DNA of 64,000 nt from GCA-2746365 sp963711255. Its GTDB lineage: Bacteria; Pseudomonadota; Gammaproteobacteria; SZUA-229. Positions 36,399 to 44,733 of the stretch are shown here, in pieces (within the stretch, counting starts at the first letter, position 1; each line of letters begins with the position of its first letter). The stretch lies in NCBI GenBank assembly GCA_963711255.1, contig CAVQDO010000001.1, positions 1-64,000 on the forward strand, read 5' to 3'. Position numbers and translations under genes: made by a program. Under the pieces are notes generated by a model. That model worked only from the letters and a program-made list of their open reading frames with translations. It was not told the DNA's origin and did not search any database.

Positions 36399-36425
36399 TA
36401 AAGTTTCCCGCATAAACGTCGATGT
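36399..36425 (+). promoter_or_regulatory. Sigma-28 (FliA)-like promoter of the che cluster
   Basis: TAAAGTTT at 36399-36406 equals the full FliA -35 consensus. After an 11-base spacer, GTCGATGT at 36418-36425 matches GCCGATAA at five of eight positions. Transcription would start near 36432, about 67 bases before cheY. A flagellar sigma factor is the expected regulator of chemotaxis genes. Confidence 0.55.
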
Positions 36426-36498
36426 GAATATCAGACTGCTTACTGTAAGCGTCAGTAATAGCGACAAGGTAAAGAATATTAATTGCGGAGAAATATAA

Positions 36499-36861
36499 AT
36501 GACAAGCATTCTGGCTGTTGATGATTCGCCATCTATGCGACAAATGGTTTCATATACCCTCAAAAGTGCAGGCTACGAGGTGGTCACCGCTCAGGATGGC
36601 CAGGAAGCACTGGATATAGCGGGCAAAACCAACGTTAACCTTGTTCTAACTGACGTCAATATGCCAGTAATGGATGGCATCACACTGGTTAAAAACCTGC
36701 GTAAGCTAAACGATTATCGCTACAAGCCCATCCTGATTCTGACAACTGAGTCCAGCACCGAAAAGAAAATGCTGGGTAAAGACGCCGGTGCAACCGGATG
36801 GCTAGTTAAACCCTTTGATCCTGAAAAACTGCTGAGCACCGTGCGCAGAGTACTGGATTAA
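36499..36861 (+). CDS. cheY: CheY-type chemotaxis response regulator
   Basis: 120 residues, a single receiver domain. The acidic pair is DD in ILAVDDSPSMR, the phosphoacceptor is D52 in VLTDVNMPVMDG, followed by the conserved Thr (LTTESS) and Lys (VKPFDP). It carries the CheA phosphoryl group to the flagellar motor switch. GCGGAG precedes the ATG. It is the first gene of the che cluster and is followed 24 bp later by cheA. A second CheY-like gene lies near the other end of the cluster. Confidence 0.93.
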   Translation: MTSILAVDDSPSMRQMVSYTLKSAGYEVVTAQDGQEALDIAGKTNVNLVLTDVNMPVMDGITLVKNLRKLNDYRYKPILILTTESSTEKKMLGKDAGATGWLVKPFDPEKLLSTVRRVLD

Positions 36862-36885
36862 TTCACCTATTGCCTGAGAATAACT

Positions 36886-39057
36886 ATGACAATGGATCTC
36901 TCTGAATTTCACGACGTCTTTTTCGAAGAATGTTTCGAAGGCCTCGATGTGATGGAATCTGGACTACTTAATCTGGATAACGGTACTGATATCGAGGAAA
37001 TAAATACCATCTTTCGTGCCGCGCACTCTATCAAGGGCGGCGGTGCGTCATTTGGCTTCATGGAAATTTCCGACTTTACCCACATCATGGAAACGCTGCT
37101 GGATGAGATGCGTGATGGCCGTCGTGAAGTGACGCGTGATGGTGTCGATTTATTGCTTAAATCGGTTGATATTCTTCGCGGTATGGTCAATGCCGCTCGT
37201 GATGAGACGGATAACGACCAGGCAAGTGTCAACGATATCAAACAGAAACTGGAAGCCATGTTGGCCGGGGAAGCAGTTGCAAACGCTGACTCAACGACAG
37301 GGGAAGGTGTCGCTGAAGAAAGTGATACCGAGATTGAGCAGGTAGAGCCAGTATCAGTTGCGGGCCATTGCAATGAATGGGAAATATTTTTTCGGCCAAA
37401 TGCAGATGTTCTTAAGAGCGGTAATGATCCAGGCCGAATCCTTCGCGAACTCGATGCACTGGGTGAACTTGATGCCACTGTTGATAGTTCGGCTGTTCCT
37501 GATCTGACTGAAATTGATCCCGAGTTATGCTACCTGTCGTGGAATCTCAAATTAAGTGGTGAAATAAGCAGGGAAGAAATAGATGAACTGTTTAACTGGG
37601 TCGCCGATGACAGTGAGCTGGAAGTTACCCTGTTAAATGAACCTGTTAGCGACCCGGCAGGCGAAGTTGCTGATGAAACAGCAACAGCTAAAGCAGGTAA
37701 TGAAAATAATGATACACACAACGATGAAACGGTAGATGCAGCACCAGCACCGGTTGAAGTCGCGCAAATACCTGTTAAAGAAGTAGTAGCTGAAAACTCT
37801 GACAGTTCATCGAATAAACAAAAGACAACAAAAGCTGGTAAAGACTCAGGTTCAATTCGAGTCGCTATCGATAAAGTTGACGAATTAATTAACCTGGTTG
37901 GTGAGCTGGTGATTACACAATCCATGCTCAGTCAGACTGGGAATAACATTATCAGTAGTGAGTCAGGTGAACTTGAAAAGTTACGTGATGGTTTGTCGCA
38001 ACTGGAGCGTAATACCAGGGAGCTTCAGGAAAGTGTGCTGCAAATACGTATGCTGCCGATTAGTTTTTCTTTCAGTCGTTTCCCAAGACTGGTGCGAGAT
38101 TTGAGCACTAAAATGGGTAAGCAGATTGATCTGAAAATGATCGGTGAACATACTGAAGTCGACAAGACCGTACTGGAAAAAATTAGTGATCCATTAGTTC
38201 ACCTGGTGCGTAATTCTCTAGACCATGGCATTGAAACACCTGAAATAAGAAAGGCTGCTGGTAAACCAGAAACAGGGACACTTGAATTGTGTGCTTACCA
38301 TGAAGGCGGCGATATCATTATTAAGGTTATCGATGACGGCGCCGGTTTAAACCGCGACGTTATTTTGAGAAAGGCTATTGAAAAAGGGCTGGTTAGTGAG
38401 CACGAAGAATTATCTGATGAGCGCATTTACAATCTTATTTTTGCACCTGGTTTTTCCACAGCAGAACAGATAAGCGATGTTTCCGGGCGTGGTGTTGGCA
38501 TGGATGTGGTGCGGCGTAATGTTCGTGATCTTGGCGGCAACGTAAGTATTTCTTTAAATGAAGTTGCTGGCAGTACGGTTACCATTCGTCTGCCGCTGAC
38601 ACTGGCTATTCTTGATGGTCAGCTTGCACGGGTTGGTGATGAGACCTACATTATTTCACTGGTTTCTATTGTAGAGTCTTTGCAGATGCAGCCTGAAAAT
38701 ATCAGCAGTATTACCGGCCAGTCTGAGCTCTATCATCTTCGTGACGAATATATTCCCATTATTAGAATCAACGATCTTTTCGGTTTGAAAAGCGGTAAGA
38801 GCGACCTTAAAGATGGCTTGCTGATGGTAGTCGAAGCAGATAACAAGCTGGTTGGCTTATTCGTTGATGACCTTCTGGGACAGCAGCAGGTAGTGATAAA
38901 AAGTCTGGAAACAAACTTCCGTCAAATTCAGGGTATTTCAGGTGCCACCATTCTGGGCGACGGTACAGTCGCACTGATTATGGATGTAGCCGGATTGATC
39001 CAGCGTCACTTTAATGAATGCAATAACAAAAAAGCAGCACTCAGAGTCGTTGCATAG
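36886..39057 (+). CDS. cheA: Chemotaxis histidine kinase CheA
   Basis: 723 residues. The Hpt domain is at about 1-115, with phosphoacceptor H47 in RAAHSIKGGGASFGF. An acidic linker leads to a P2-like domain at about 165-260 (GNDPGRILRELDALG ... CYLSWNLKLSG). After a low-complexity linker, the dimerisation helices start near 325 (RVAIDKVDELINLVGEL), the ATPase follows with HLVRNSLDHGIETP (N-box), DDGAGLN and the GRGVGMDVVRRNV lid, and the CheW-like regulatory domain ends the protein. It phosphorylates CheY and CheB under receptor control. All catalytic motifs are present. Confidence 0.96.
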   Translation: MTMDLSEFHDVFFEECFEGLDVMESGLLNLDNGTDIEEINTIFRAAHSIKGGGASFGFMEISDFTHIMETLLDEMRDGRREVTRDGVDLLLKSVDILRGMVNAARDETDNDQASVNDIKQKLEAMLAGEAVANADSTTGEGVAEESDTEIEQVEPVSVAGHCNEWEIFFRPNADVLKSGNDPGRILRELDALGELDATVDSSAVPDLTEIDPELCYLSWNLKLSGEISREEIDELFNWVADDSELEVTLLNEPVSDPAGEVADETATAKAGNENNDTHNDETVDAAPAPVEVAQIPVKEVVAENSDSSSNKQKTTKAGKDSGSIRVAIDKVDELINLVGELVITQSMLSQTGNNIISSESGELEKLRDGLSQLERNTRELQESVLQIRMLPISFSFSRFPRLVRDLSTKMGKQIDLKMIGEHTEVDKTVLEKISDPLVHLVRNSLDHGIETPEIRKAAGKPETGTLELCAYHEGGDIIIKVIDDGAGLNRDVILRKAIEKGLVSEHEELSDERIYNLIFAPGFSTAEQISDVSGRGVGMDVVRRNVRDLGGNVSISLNEVAGSTVTIRLPLTLAILDGQLARVGDETYIISLVSIVESLQMQPENISSITGQSELYHLRDEYIPIIRINDLFGLKSGKSDLKDGLLMVVEADNKLVGLFVDDLLGQQQVVIKSLETNFRQIQGISGATILGDGTVALIMDVAGLIQRHFNECNNKKAALRVVA

Positions 39058-39071
39058 AGAGGAGAGAGTAT

Positions 39072-39629
39072 ATGAGCGCAACACAGGTACAAATTTCAGA
39101 AAACATCCTGCAGGCTGAAGATGGTCTCGATCAGTACCTCACCTTTATGCTGGCCGATGAGGAATACGGCGTAGATATTCTACGAGTTCAGGAGATTAAA
39201 GGCTGGGATGGCGTTACGCCTATGCCAAATATGCCAGATTATATTCTTGGCGTAATTAATTTGCGCGGTACAGTCGTGCCGATTATTGATCTGCGTAAAC
39301 ATTTCGAGCTGGAAAGTGTGCCCTTCGACAAAACTACAGTCGTCATCGTGGTTCGTGTCAGTAATGGCGAACATAATGAACGAACAATGGGAATTGTTGT
39401 TGATGCTGTCTCAGAAGTTCACAACATAGGGAAGGCTGATATGAAACCCGCGCCGGATTTTGGTGGCGCATGCAATACTGAATCGATAACCGGCCTGGTT
39501 ACACAAGATGACAAGATGATCATTATGCTGGATATCGATCATTTAATGAATAGTGGTGTACTGCAAGGGCTCGAGCAGGACCAGGATGAATTAGATGAAC
39601 TGGCTAAAGCAGAGGAGCAAGATAAATGA
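39072..39629 (+). CDS. cheW: Chemotaxis coupling protein CheW
   Basis: 185 residues. YLTFMLADEEYGVDILRVQE, PNMPDYILGVINLRGTVVP and IIDLRKHFEL are the CheW SH3-like repeats. The C-terminal 25 residues are an acidic extension (QDQDELDELAKAEEQDK) longer than in E. coli. It joins CheA to the receptor tips. A strong AGAGAGGAGAG ribosome-binding site precedes it, and its stop overlaps the next gene's start by four bases (ATGA), coupling it to the Aer-like receptor. Confidence 0.95.
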   Translation: MSATQVQISENILQAEDGLDQYLTFMLADEEYGVDILRVQEIKGWDGVTPMPNMPDYILGVINLRGTVVPIIDLRKHFELESVPFDKTTVVIVVRVSNGEHNERTMGIVVDAVSEVHNIGKADMKPAPDFGGACNTESITGLVTQDDKMIIMLDIDHLMNSGVLQGLEQDQDELDELAKAEEQDK

Positions 39630-41977
39630 AAAATAATCAGCCAATAACCAATAATGAAGTTCTTTATGATAAGGATCAGTTAATGGTTTCTACTACCGAT
39701 GCGAAGGGTTTGATTACCTATGTCAATCGAGATTTTGTTGAAATTAGCGGTTTCACAGAGGGAGAACTAATTGGCGAGAATCAGAATATGGTTCGTCACC
39801 CTGAAATGCCAGCTGAAGCGTTTGAGGATCTCTGGAACAACCTCAAGGCTGAGAAACCATGGAACGGAATTCTTAAAAACCGATGCAAGAACGGAGATTA
39901 TTACTGGGTCAATGCAAATGTAACCCCGATACGTGAAAACGGTCGCATTACGGGATACATGTCAGTACGTACTCTTCCTACTCGTGAACAGGTTAATGAT
40001 ACAGAAAAGCAATATCGAAAAATTAATGCGGGTGCAGCGACACTAAAGCCGGCATTGATCACTAAAGGTCTGATCTGGATGAAAGGTATAAGCCTTAATT
40101 TCTACCTGGCCAGTCTTACATTTATAGCATTGGCGATGATAGCGGGTATCGCATGGTTAGCTTACAGCGGTGCAGAGCTGAGTGTGCTGGCATCAATCTT
40201 TGGCTTTTCAGCCGTGTTTTTTATTCTTTCCAGCATTATTCTGGCACGTCATATTACGCTCCCTGTCAATATCGCGATTAATACGATGAAGCAGATAGCC
40301 GAAGGTAATTATACAGACTGGGTGAAGACAGACAGAAATGATGAATTTGGAAAGCTATTACAAAATATCGCTTCTACCCAGATTCGCCTGGGTAATGAAG
40401 TAAATGAAGCGCACCAGCTGACACGAGAAACCGGCCGCGTAAAACAGGCGCTGGATAATGTTACGGGTAACGTCATGATAGCGGGAAGCAATGGCGATAT
40501 TATTTATATGAATGAAGCAATGCAACGCATGATGCATAAGGCACAGTCAGATATTCGTAAGGACTTGCCTGAGTTTGATGCGGACAATTTGATTGGCACT
40601 CATATAGACGAATTCATAAAGACACCGGCAAATCAGTGTGAACCATTAATTGATCTTAAGGAAACCTACCGTGACGACATGGTAGTTGGTGGACGTTCCT
40701 TGCGTTTTATTGCAAACCCGGTAACAGATGCAGAAGGTGTACAAATCGGTACTGTTGTCGAGTGGGTTGATCGTACACAGGAGGTTTCTGTTGAAGATGA
40801 AATTCAGGCAATAGTGGATGCATCACTTGCTGGCGATCTAAGTCAGCGTATTAATCTTAATGGTAAAAGCGGTTTCTTCGGAAAATTAAGCAGCGGGGTT
40901 AATGACCTGGTTGATGTTAGTGAACGTGTTATCAATGACACGGTAAGCGTATTAGGACAGATGTCTATCGGAGACCTGACGCAAAGTATTGAGTCAAATT
41001 ACATGGGTACTTTTGGACAGCTTAAAACTGATGTAAACGGTACCATCGACAAACTAACCGTGGTTCTTGATGGAATTAATCAAAGTGCCGATGCGGTACT
41101 AACCGGTTCACAGGAAATCGCTGAAGGTAATACCAATCTATCATTACGTACTGAGCAGCAGGCGGCAAGTCTTGAAGAGACCGCTTCCAGTATGGAAGAA
41201 ATGACAGCGACAGTTCGGCAGAACGCCGACAATGCAAGGCAGGCAAACCAGTTAGCTGCCGGTGCTCGTGAGCAGGCAGAGAAAGGCGGTTCTGTTGTTA
41301 GCAGTGCAGTATCTGCCATGGGTGAGATAACCAGTTCATCAAAACAGATCGCTGACATTATCGGTGTCATCGATGAGATTGCTTTCCAGACCAACTTACT
41401 GGCATTAAACGCTGCAGTAGAAGCCGCTCGCGCAGGTGAACAGGGCCGCGGATTTGCCGTGGTTGCGAGTGAAGTTCGCAACCTGGCTGGACGCAGTGCA
41501 ACTGCTGCGAAAGAAATTAAGGACCTGATAAAGGACAGTGTGATAAAGGTCGAAGAGGGGTCGAAACTGGTCGATGAATCTGGTCAGACACTGGGTGAGA
41601 TTATGAACTCAGTGAAAAAGGTTAGTGAGATTATTGCCGAGATTGCTGCGGCTAGCCAGGAGCAGTCAGAAGGTATTGAGCAGGTGAATAAAACGATTAG
41701 CAAGATGGATGAGATGACACAGCAAAATGCCGCACTGGTTGAACAGGCAGCGGCAGCCAGTGAGGCAATAAGTGAAGAAGCGGGTAACCTGAGTGATTTA
41801 GTGGGCTTCTTTACTATTAGCGATACCATAAAACAGACAGGAGCGATTGACCGTCGTGCAGAAGATCGCCCATGGTCGGAACAGGATAATGAGCCTGCGT
41901 CTTCACCCGAACCGGTAAATGCGGCTGTGCCACTTAAGGCAACGGGAACTGATGGCAATGAGTGGGAAGAGTTTTAG
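39626..41977 (+). CDS. Aer-like PAS chemoreceptor (methyl-accepting chemotaxis protein)
   Basis: 783 residues. An N-terminal PAS domain (about 15-115) has LITYVNRDFVEISGF, NQNMVRHPEMP and GDYYWVNANVTPI, the pattern of FAD-binding Aer sensors of redox or oxygen. Two close membrane helices (about 150-210) are followed by HAMP, a second PAS (about 275-385, VKQALDNVTGNVMIAGSNG), a further HAMP-like pair and the signalling domain with the tip EIAFQTNLLALNAAVEAARAGEQGRGFAVVA. The C-terminus is EWEEF, the kind of xWxxF pentapeptide that tethers CheR. It has no periplasmic domain, so it senses from inside. Confidence 0.93.
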   Translation: MKNNQPITNNEVLYDKDQLMVSTTDAKGLITYVNRDFVEISGFTEGELIGENQNMVRHPEMPAEAFEDLWNNLKAEKPWNGILKNRCKNGDYYWVNANVTPIRENGRITGYMSVRTLPTREQVNDTEKQYRKINAGAATLKPALITKGLIWMKGISLNFYLASLTFIALAMIAGIAWLAYSGAELSVLASIFGFSAVFFILSSIILARHITLPVNIAINTMKQIAEGNYTDWVKTDRNDEFGKLLQNIASTQIRLGNEVNEAHQLTRETGRVKQALDNVTGNVMIAGSNGDIIYMNEAMQRMMHKAQSDIRKDLPEFDADNLIGTHIDEFIKTPANQCEPLIDLKETYRDDMVVGGRSLRFIANPVTDAEGVQIGTVVEWVDRTQEVSVEDEIQAIVDASLAGDLSQRINLNGKSGFFGKLSSGVNDLVDVSERVINDTVSVLGQMSIGDLTQSIESNYMGTFGQLKTDVNGTIDKLTVVLDGINQSADAVLTGSQEIAEGNTNLSLRTEQQAASLEETASSMEEMTATVRQNADNARQANQLAAGAREQAEKGGSVVSSAVSAMGEITSSSKQIADIIGVIDEIAFQTNLLALNAAVEAARAGEQGRGFAVVASEVRNLAGRSATAAKEIKDLIKDSVIKVEEGSKLVDESGQTLGEIMNSVKKVSEIIAEIAAASQEQSEGIEQVNKTISKMDEMTQQNAALVEQAAAASEAISEEAGNLSDLVGFFTISDTIKQTGAIDRRAEDRPWSEQDNEPASSPEPVNAAVPLKATGTDGNEWEEF

Positions 41978-42045
41978 TCATTGTGATCTAAAGCAACTGT
42001 AATGACAACTGTAACAATGAAAAAAATAGTGAAAAGAGGAAAATC

Positions 42046-44664
42046 ATGAGTATCAATATTTCTAGATCAATGACCCGATATAAGGATTTGTTACAAGGGA
42101 CTTTTAAAAATATGAGATTGACGACGAAATTCATGATGATTTCAGCTGTTGTAGTCGTAGGCTTTACTGCTGTTATTTTCACATTTTATCAGCTGCAGAC
42201 AAATCGACAGTCAATGGATTTATTAAATGCTGAGGCGAATAAATTTAATCAGCTTGTTAATGAGGTTGGTAAGTCGATCAGTGAGGCAGAGAATAATGAG
42301 AAGTCATTTCTGTTAAATAACAATCTTCATCATGTCAAGCTCAGTCAGGCAGCGGTCGATAAGGCTTATAAGCTGATAGAAGAAATGCGTACGCTTTCGC
42401 TATATCAGCATACTGAGGGTGTCATTAATGAATTAAACGATTCAATGAAGTTACTAGAAGAGTCTTTTAGCAGCCTGGTCAAAGCGAAAGATAAATTTGG
42501 ACTTGATCATAATAGCGGTTTGCGCGGCGAGCTACGTAAAGCTGTACATAATGCTGAAGAAATTCTTAAAGAGTATTCAAGTCTGGCTCTGGATAAATCA
42601 ATGTTAATGATGCGTCGGCATGAAAAAGACTACCTGGCCAGAAAGCTGGATAAGTATATCGACAAGATGGCAAAACAGCACGAATTGTTTGAAAGCATAC
42701 TTGAAGAGGAAAGCCTGCCTATGGAAAGTAAAGCACTCATTAGTGCCAACATGCAAACCTATCATGAAATATTCAAGCAATTACCGATGGCTTTTCGACT
42801 TATCGAATCCCGTAGTGCTAATGTAAGTGATGCGGAGATTGCAACTGGCAGTAAGCTAAAAGAACTCATTGATGCGCGTGATAATTATGTCAATGAGCTT
42901 AATTCGAAAGCTGCTGCAAGTGATCAGCAACTGGTGCGCAACTTCTACATCATGATTACCAGTATTATTATAATTGTTGTTGTTACCCTGACAATAGTCT
43001 CTCGTACTATTATTTCATCCATGAAATCTGCCTCTAACGTTGCTGATTCTATTGCTAAAGGTAATCTTGATAATGTTGTGGACATTGCCTCAGATGATGA
43101 GATTGGAAGGTTGCAACGTTCCTTGCATATTATGCAAAATAATTTGCGGAAGAATATCGATACAGAGCGCAGGCAATTACGTGAAACAGGTCGTGTAAAA
43201 CAGGCGCTGGATAATGTTAGTGGTAGTGTCATGATAGCTGATGATAAAAATAGCATTATTTACATCAATGACTCATGTTTAAAATTGATGAAAAATGCTG
43301 AAGATGATTTGCTCATAAAAATACCGGACTTCGATAGCGAAGCGCTGGTTGGATCTGGTCTTGATGTATTTGATAATGTTATGTCAGGTAATGATTGCAA
43401 TCTTGAGAAAATCGATGAGGCCTGCGTAGTTGATATTGAAATTGGTATGCGCCACTTGCGTGTCGTAATTAACCCGATATTAACTGAAGATGATAAACAG
43501 ATTGGTACCGTATTTGAATGGCGTGATCGCTCCCAGGAAATTGCCATTGAAAATGAAATAAAGACTATTGTCGATGCTTCTCTGGCTGGTGATCTTACGC
43601 AACGAATAGATGTTAACGACAAATCTGGATTCTTTGAAATGCTCAGCAATGGTATTAATAACCTGGTCGATGTCAGTGAACGTGTTATTAATGAAACGGT
43701 TAGTGTTCTCAGCCAGATGGCAGTCGGTAACTTGACAAAAACAATTGAAGCGGACTATTCCGGAACATTTGGTAAATTGAAAAGTGATGTCAACGGTACT
43801 ATTGATAAGTTAACAGTAGTGCTTGAGGGAATCGGTGAAAATGCGGATGCAGTATTAACAGGCTCTCATGAAATTGCAGAAGGTAATGCCAACCTGTCGA
43901 AACGTACCGAGCAACAGGCGGCCAACCTCGAAGAAACCGCTTCCAGTATGGAAGAGATGACTACAACCGTACGCCAGAACGCCGACAATGCAAGGCAGGC
44001 AAACCAGCTAGCTGCCGGTGCTCGTGAGCAGGCAGAGAAAGGCGGTTCTGTTGTTAGCAGTGCAGTATCTGCCATGGGTGAGATAACCAGTTCATCAAAA
44101 CAGATCGCTGACATTATTGGTGTCATCGATGAGATTGCTTTCCAGACCAACTTACTGGCATTAAACGCTGCAGTAGAAGCCGCCCGCGCAGGTGAACAGG
44201 GCCGTGGATTTGCCGTGGTTGCGAGTGAAGTTCGCAACCTGGCTGGACGCAGTGCAACTGCGGCGAAAGAAATCAAGGACCTGATTAAGGATAGTGTGAT
44301 CAAGGTAGAGGAAGGTTCTAAACTGGTTGATGAATCTGGCCAGACACTGGAGGAAATCATGAACTCAGTGAAGAAGGTTAGTGATATCGTTGCCGAAATA
44401 GCCGCTGCTAGCCAGGAACAGTCAGACGGTATTGAGCAGGTCAACAAAGCCATTAGCCAGATGGATGAGATGACGCAGCAAAATTCAGCTTTGGTTGAAC
44501 AGGCGGCTGCAGCCAGTGAAACCATGAGTAAGCAGGCATTAAACCTCAATGAACTGGTTAGTTTCTTCAGTATTAATAGTACGCGTGTAAAGAAGAAAGC
44601 AGCAGATCGCCGATCTGATGAGCGCCCGTGGAGTGAACAGCCTAAAGCACCAGAACGCGATTAA
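42046..44664 (+). CDS. Methyl-accepting chemotaxis protein with HBM-like periplasmic domain
   Basis: 872 residues as read. A first membrane helix near 25-45 is followed by a large helical periplasmic domain (about 46-290) with GLDHNSGLRGELRKAVHNAE and MLMMRRHEKDYLARKLDKY, which resemble the helical bimodular (HBM) domain known from organic-acid receptors such as McpS. The second helix is near 300. Then come HAMP, PAS, a HAMP-like linker and the signalling tip. The ORF ends in RPWSEQPKAPERD. One frame over, the tail QQATGTDDGSWEEF ends at 44722, so a one-base insertion near 44650 has probably removed the CheR-binding pentapeptide seen in its two neighbours. Confidence 0.92.
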   Translation: MSINISRSMTRYKDLLQGTFKNMRLTTKFMMISAVVVVGFTAVIFTFYQLQTNRQSMDLLNAEANKFNQLVNEVGKSISEAENNEKSFLLNNNLHHVKLSQAAVDKAYKLIEEMRTLSLYQHTEGVINELNDSMKLLEESFSSLVKAKDKFGLDHNSGLRGELRKAVHNAEEILKEYSSLALDKSMLMMRRHEKDYLARKLDKYIDKMAKQHELFESILEEESLPMESKALISANMQTYHEIFKQLPMAFRLIESRSANVSDAEIATGSKLKELIDARDNYVNELNSKAAASDQQLVRNFYIMITSIIIIVVVTLTIVSRTIISSMKSASNVADSIAKGNLDNVVDIASDDEIGRLQRSLHIMQNNLRKNIDTERRQLRETGRVKQALDNVSGSVMIADDKNSIIYINDSCLKLMKNAEDDLLIKIPDFDSEALVGSGLDVFDNVMSGNDCNLEKIDEACVVDIEIGMRHLRVVINPILTEDDKQIGTVFEWRDRSQEIAIENEIKTIVDASLAGDLTQRIDVNDKSGFFEMLSNGINNLVDVSERVINETVSVLSQMAVGNLTKTIEADYSGTFGKLKSDVNGTIDKLTVVLEGIGENADAVLTGSHEIAEGNANLSKRTEQQAANLEETASSMEEMTTTVRQNADNARQANQLAAGAREQAEKGGSVVSSAVSAMGEITSSSKQIADIIGVIDEIAFQTNLLALNAAVEAARAGEQGRGFAVVASEVRNLAGRSATAAKEIKDLIKDSVIKVEEGSKLVDESGQTLEEIMNSVKKVSDIVAEIAAASQEQSDGIEQVNKAISQMDEMTQQNSALVEQAAAASETMSKQALNLNELVSFFSINSTRVKKKAADRRSDERPWSEQPKAPERD

Positions 44665-44733
44665 TATTTCTGCACATCAACAGGCCACCGGTACTGATGA
44701 TGGCTCATGGGAAGAATTTTAATAGAGAGAATT

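Noticed and set aside
43866..44549. Long minus-strand open frame inside the second MCP gene (also at 46893-47441)
   Set aside because: It is the mirror of the conserved signalling domain, rich in Ser/Ala, and appears at the same place in each MCP; no ribosome-binding site or family motifs.
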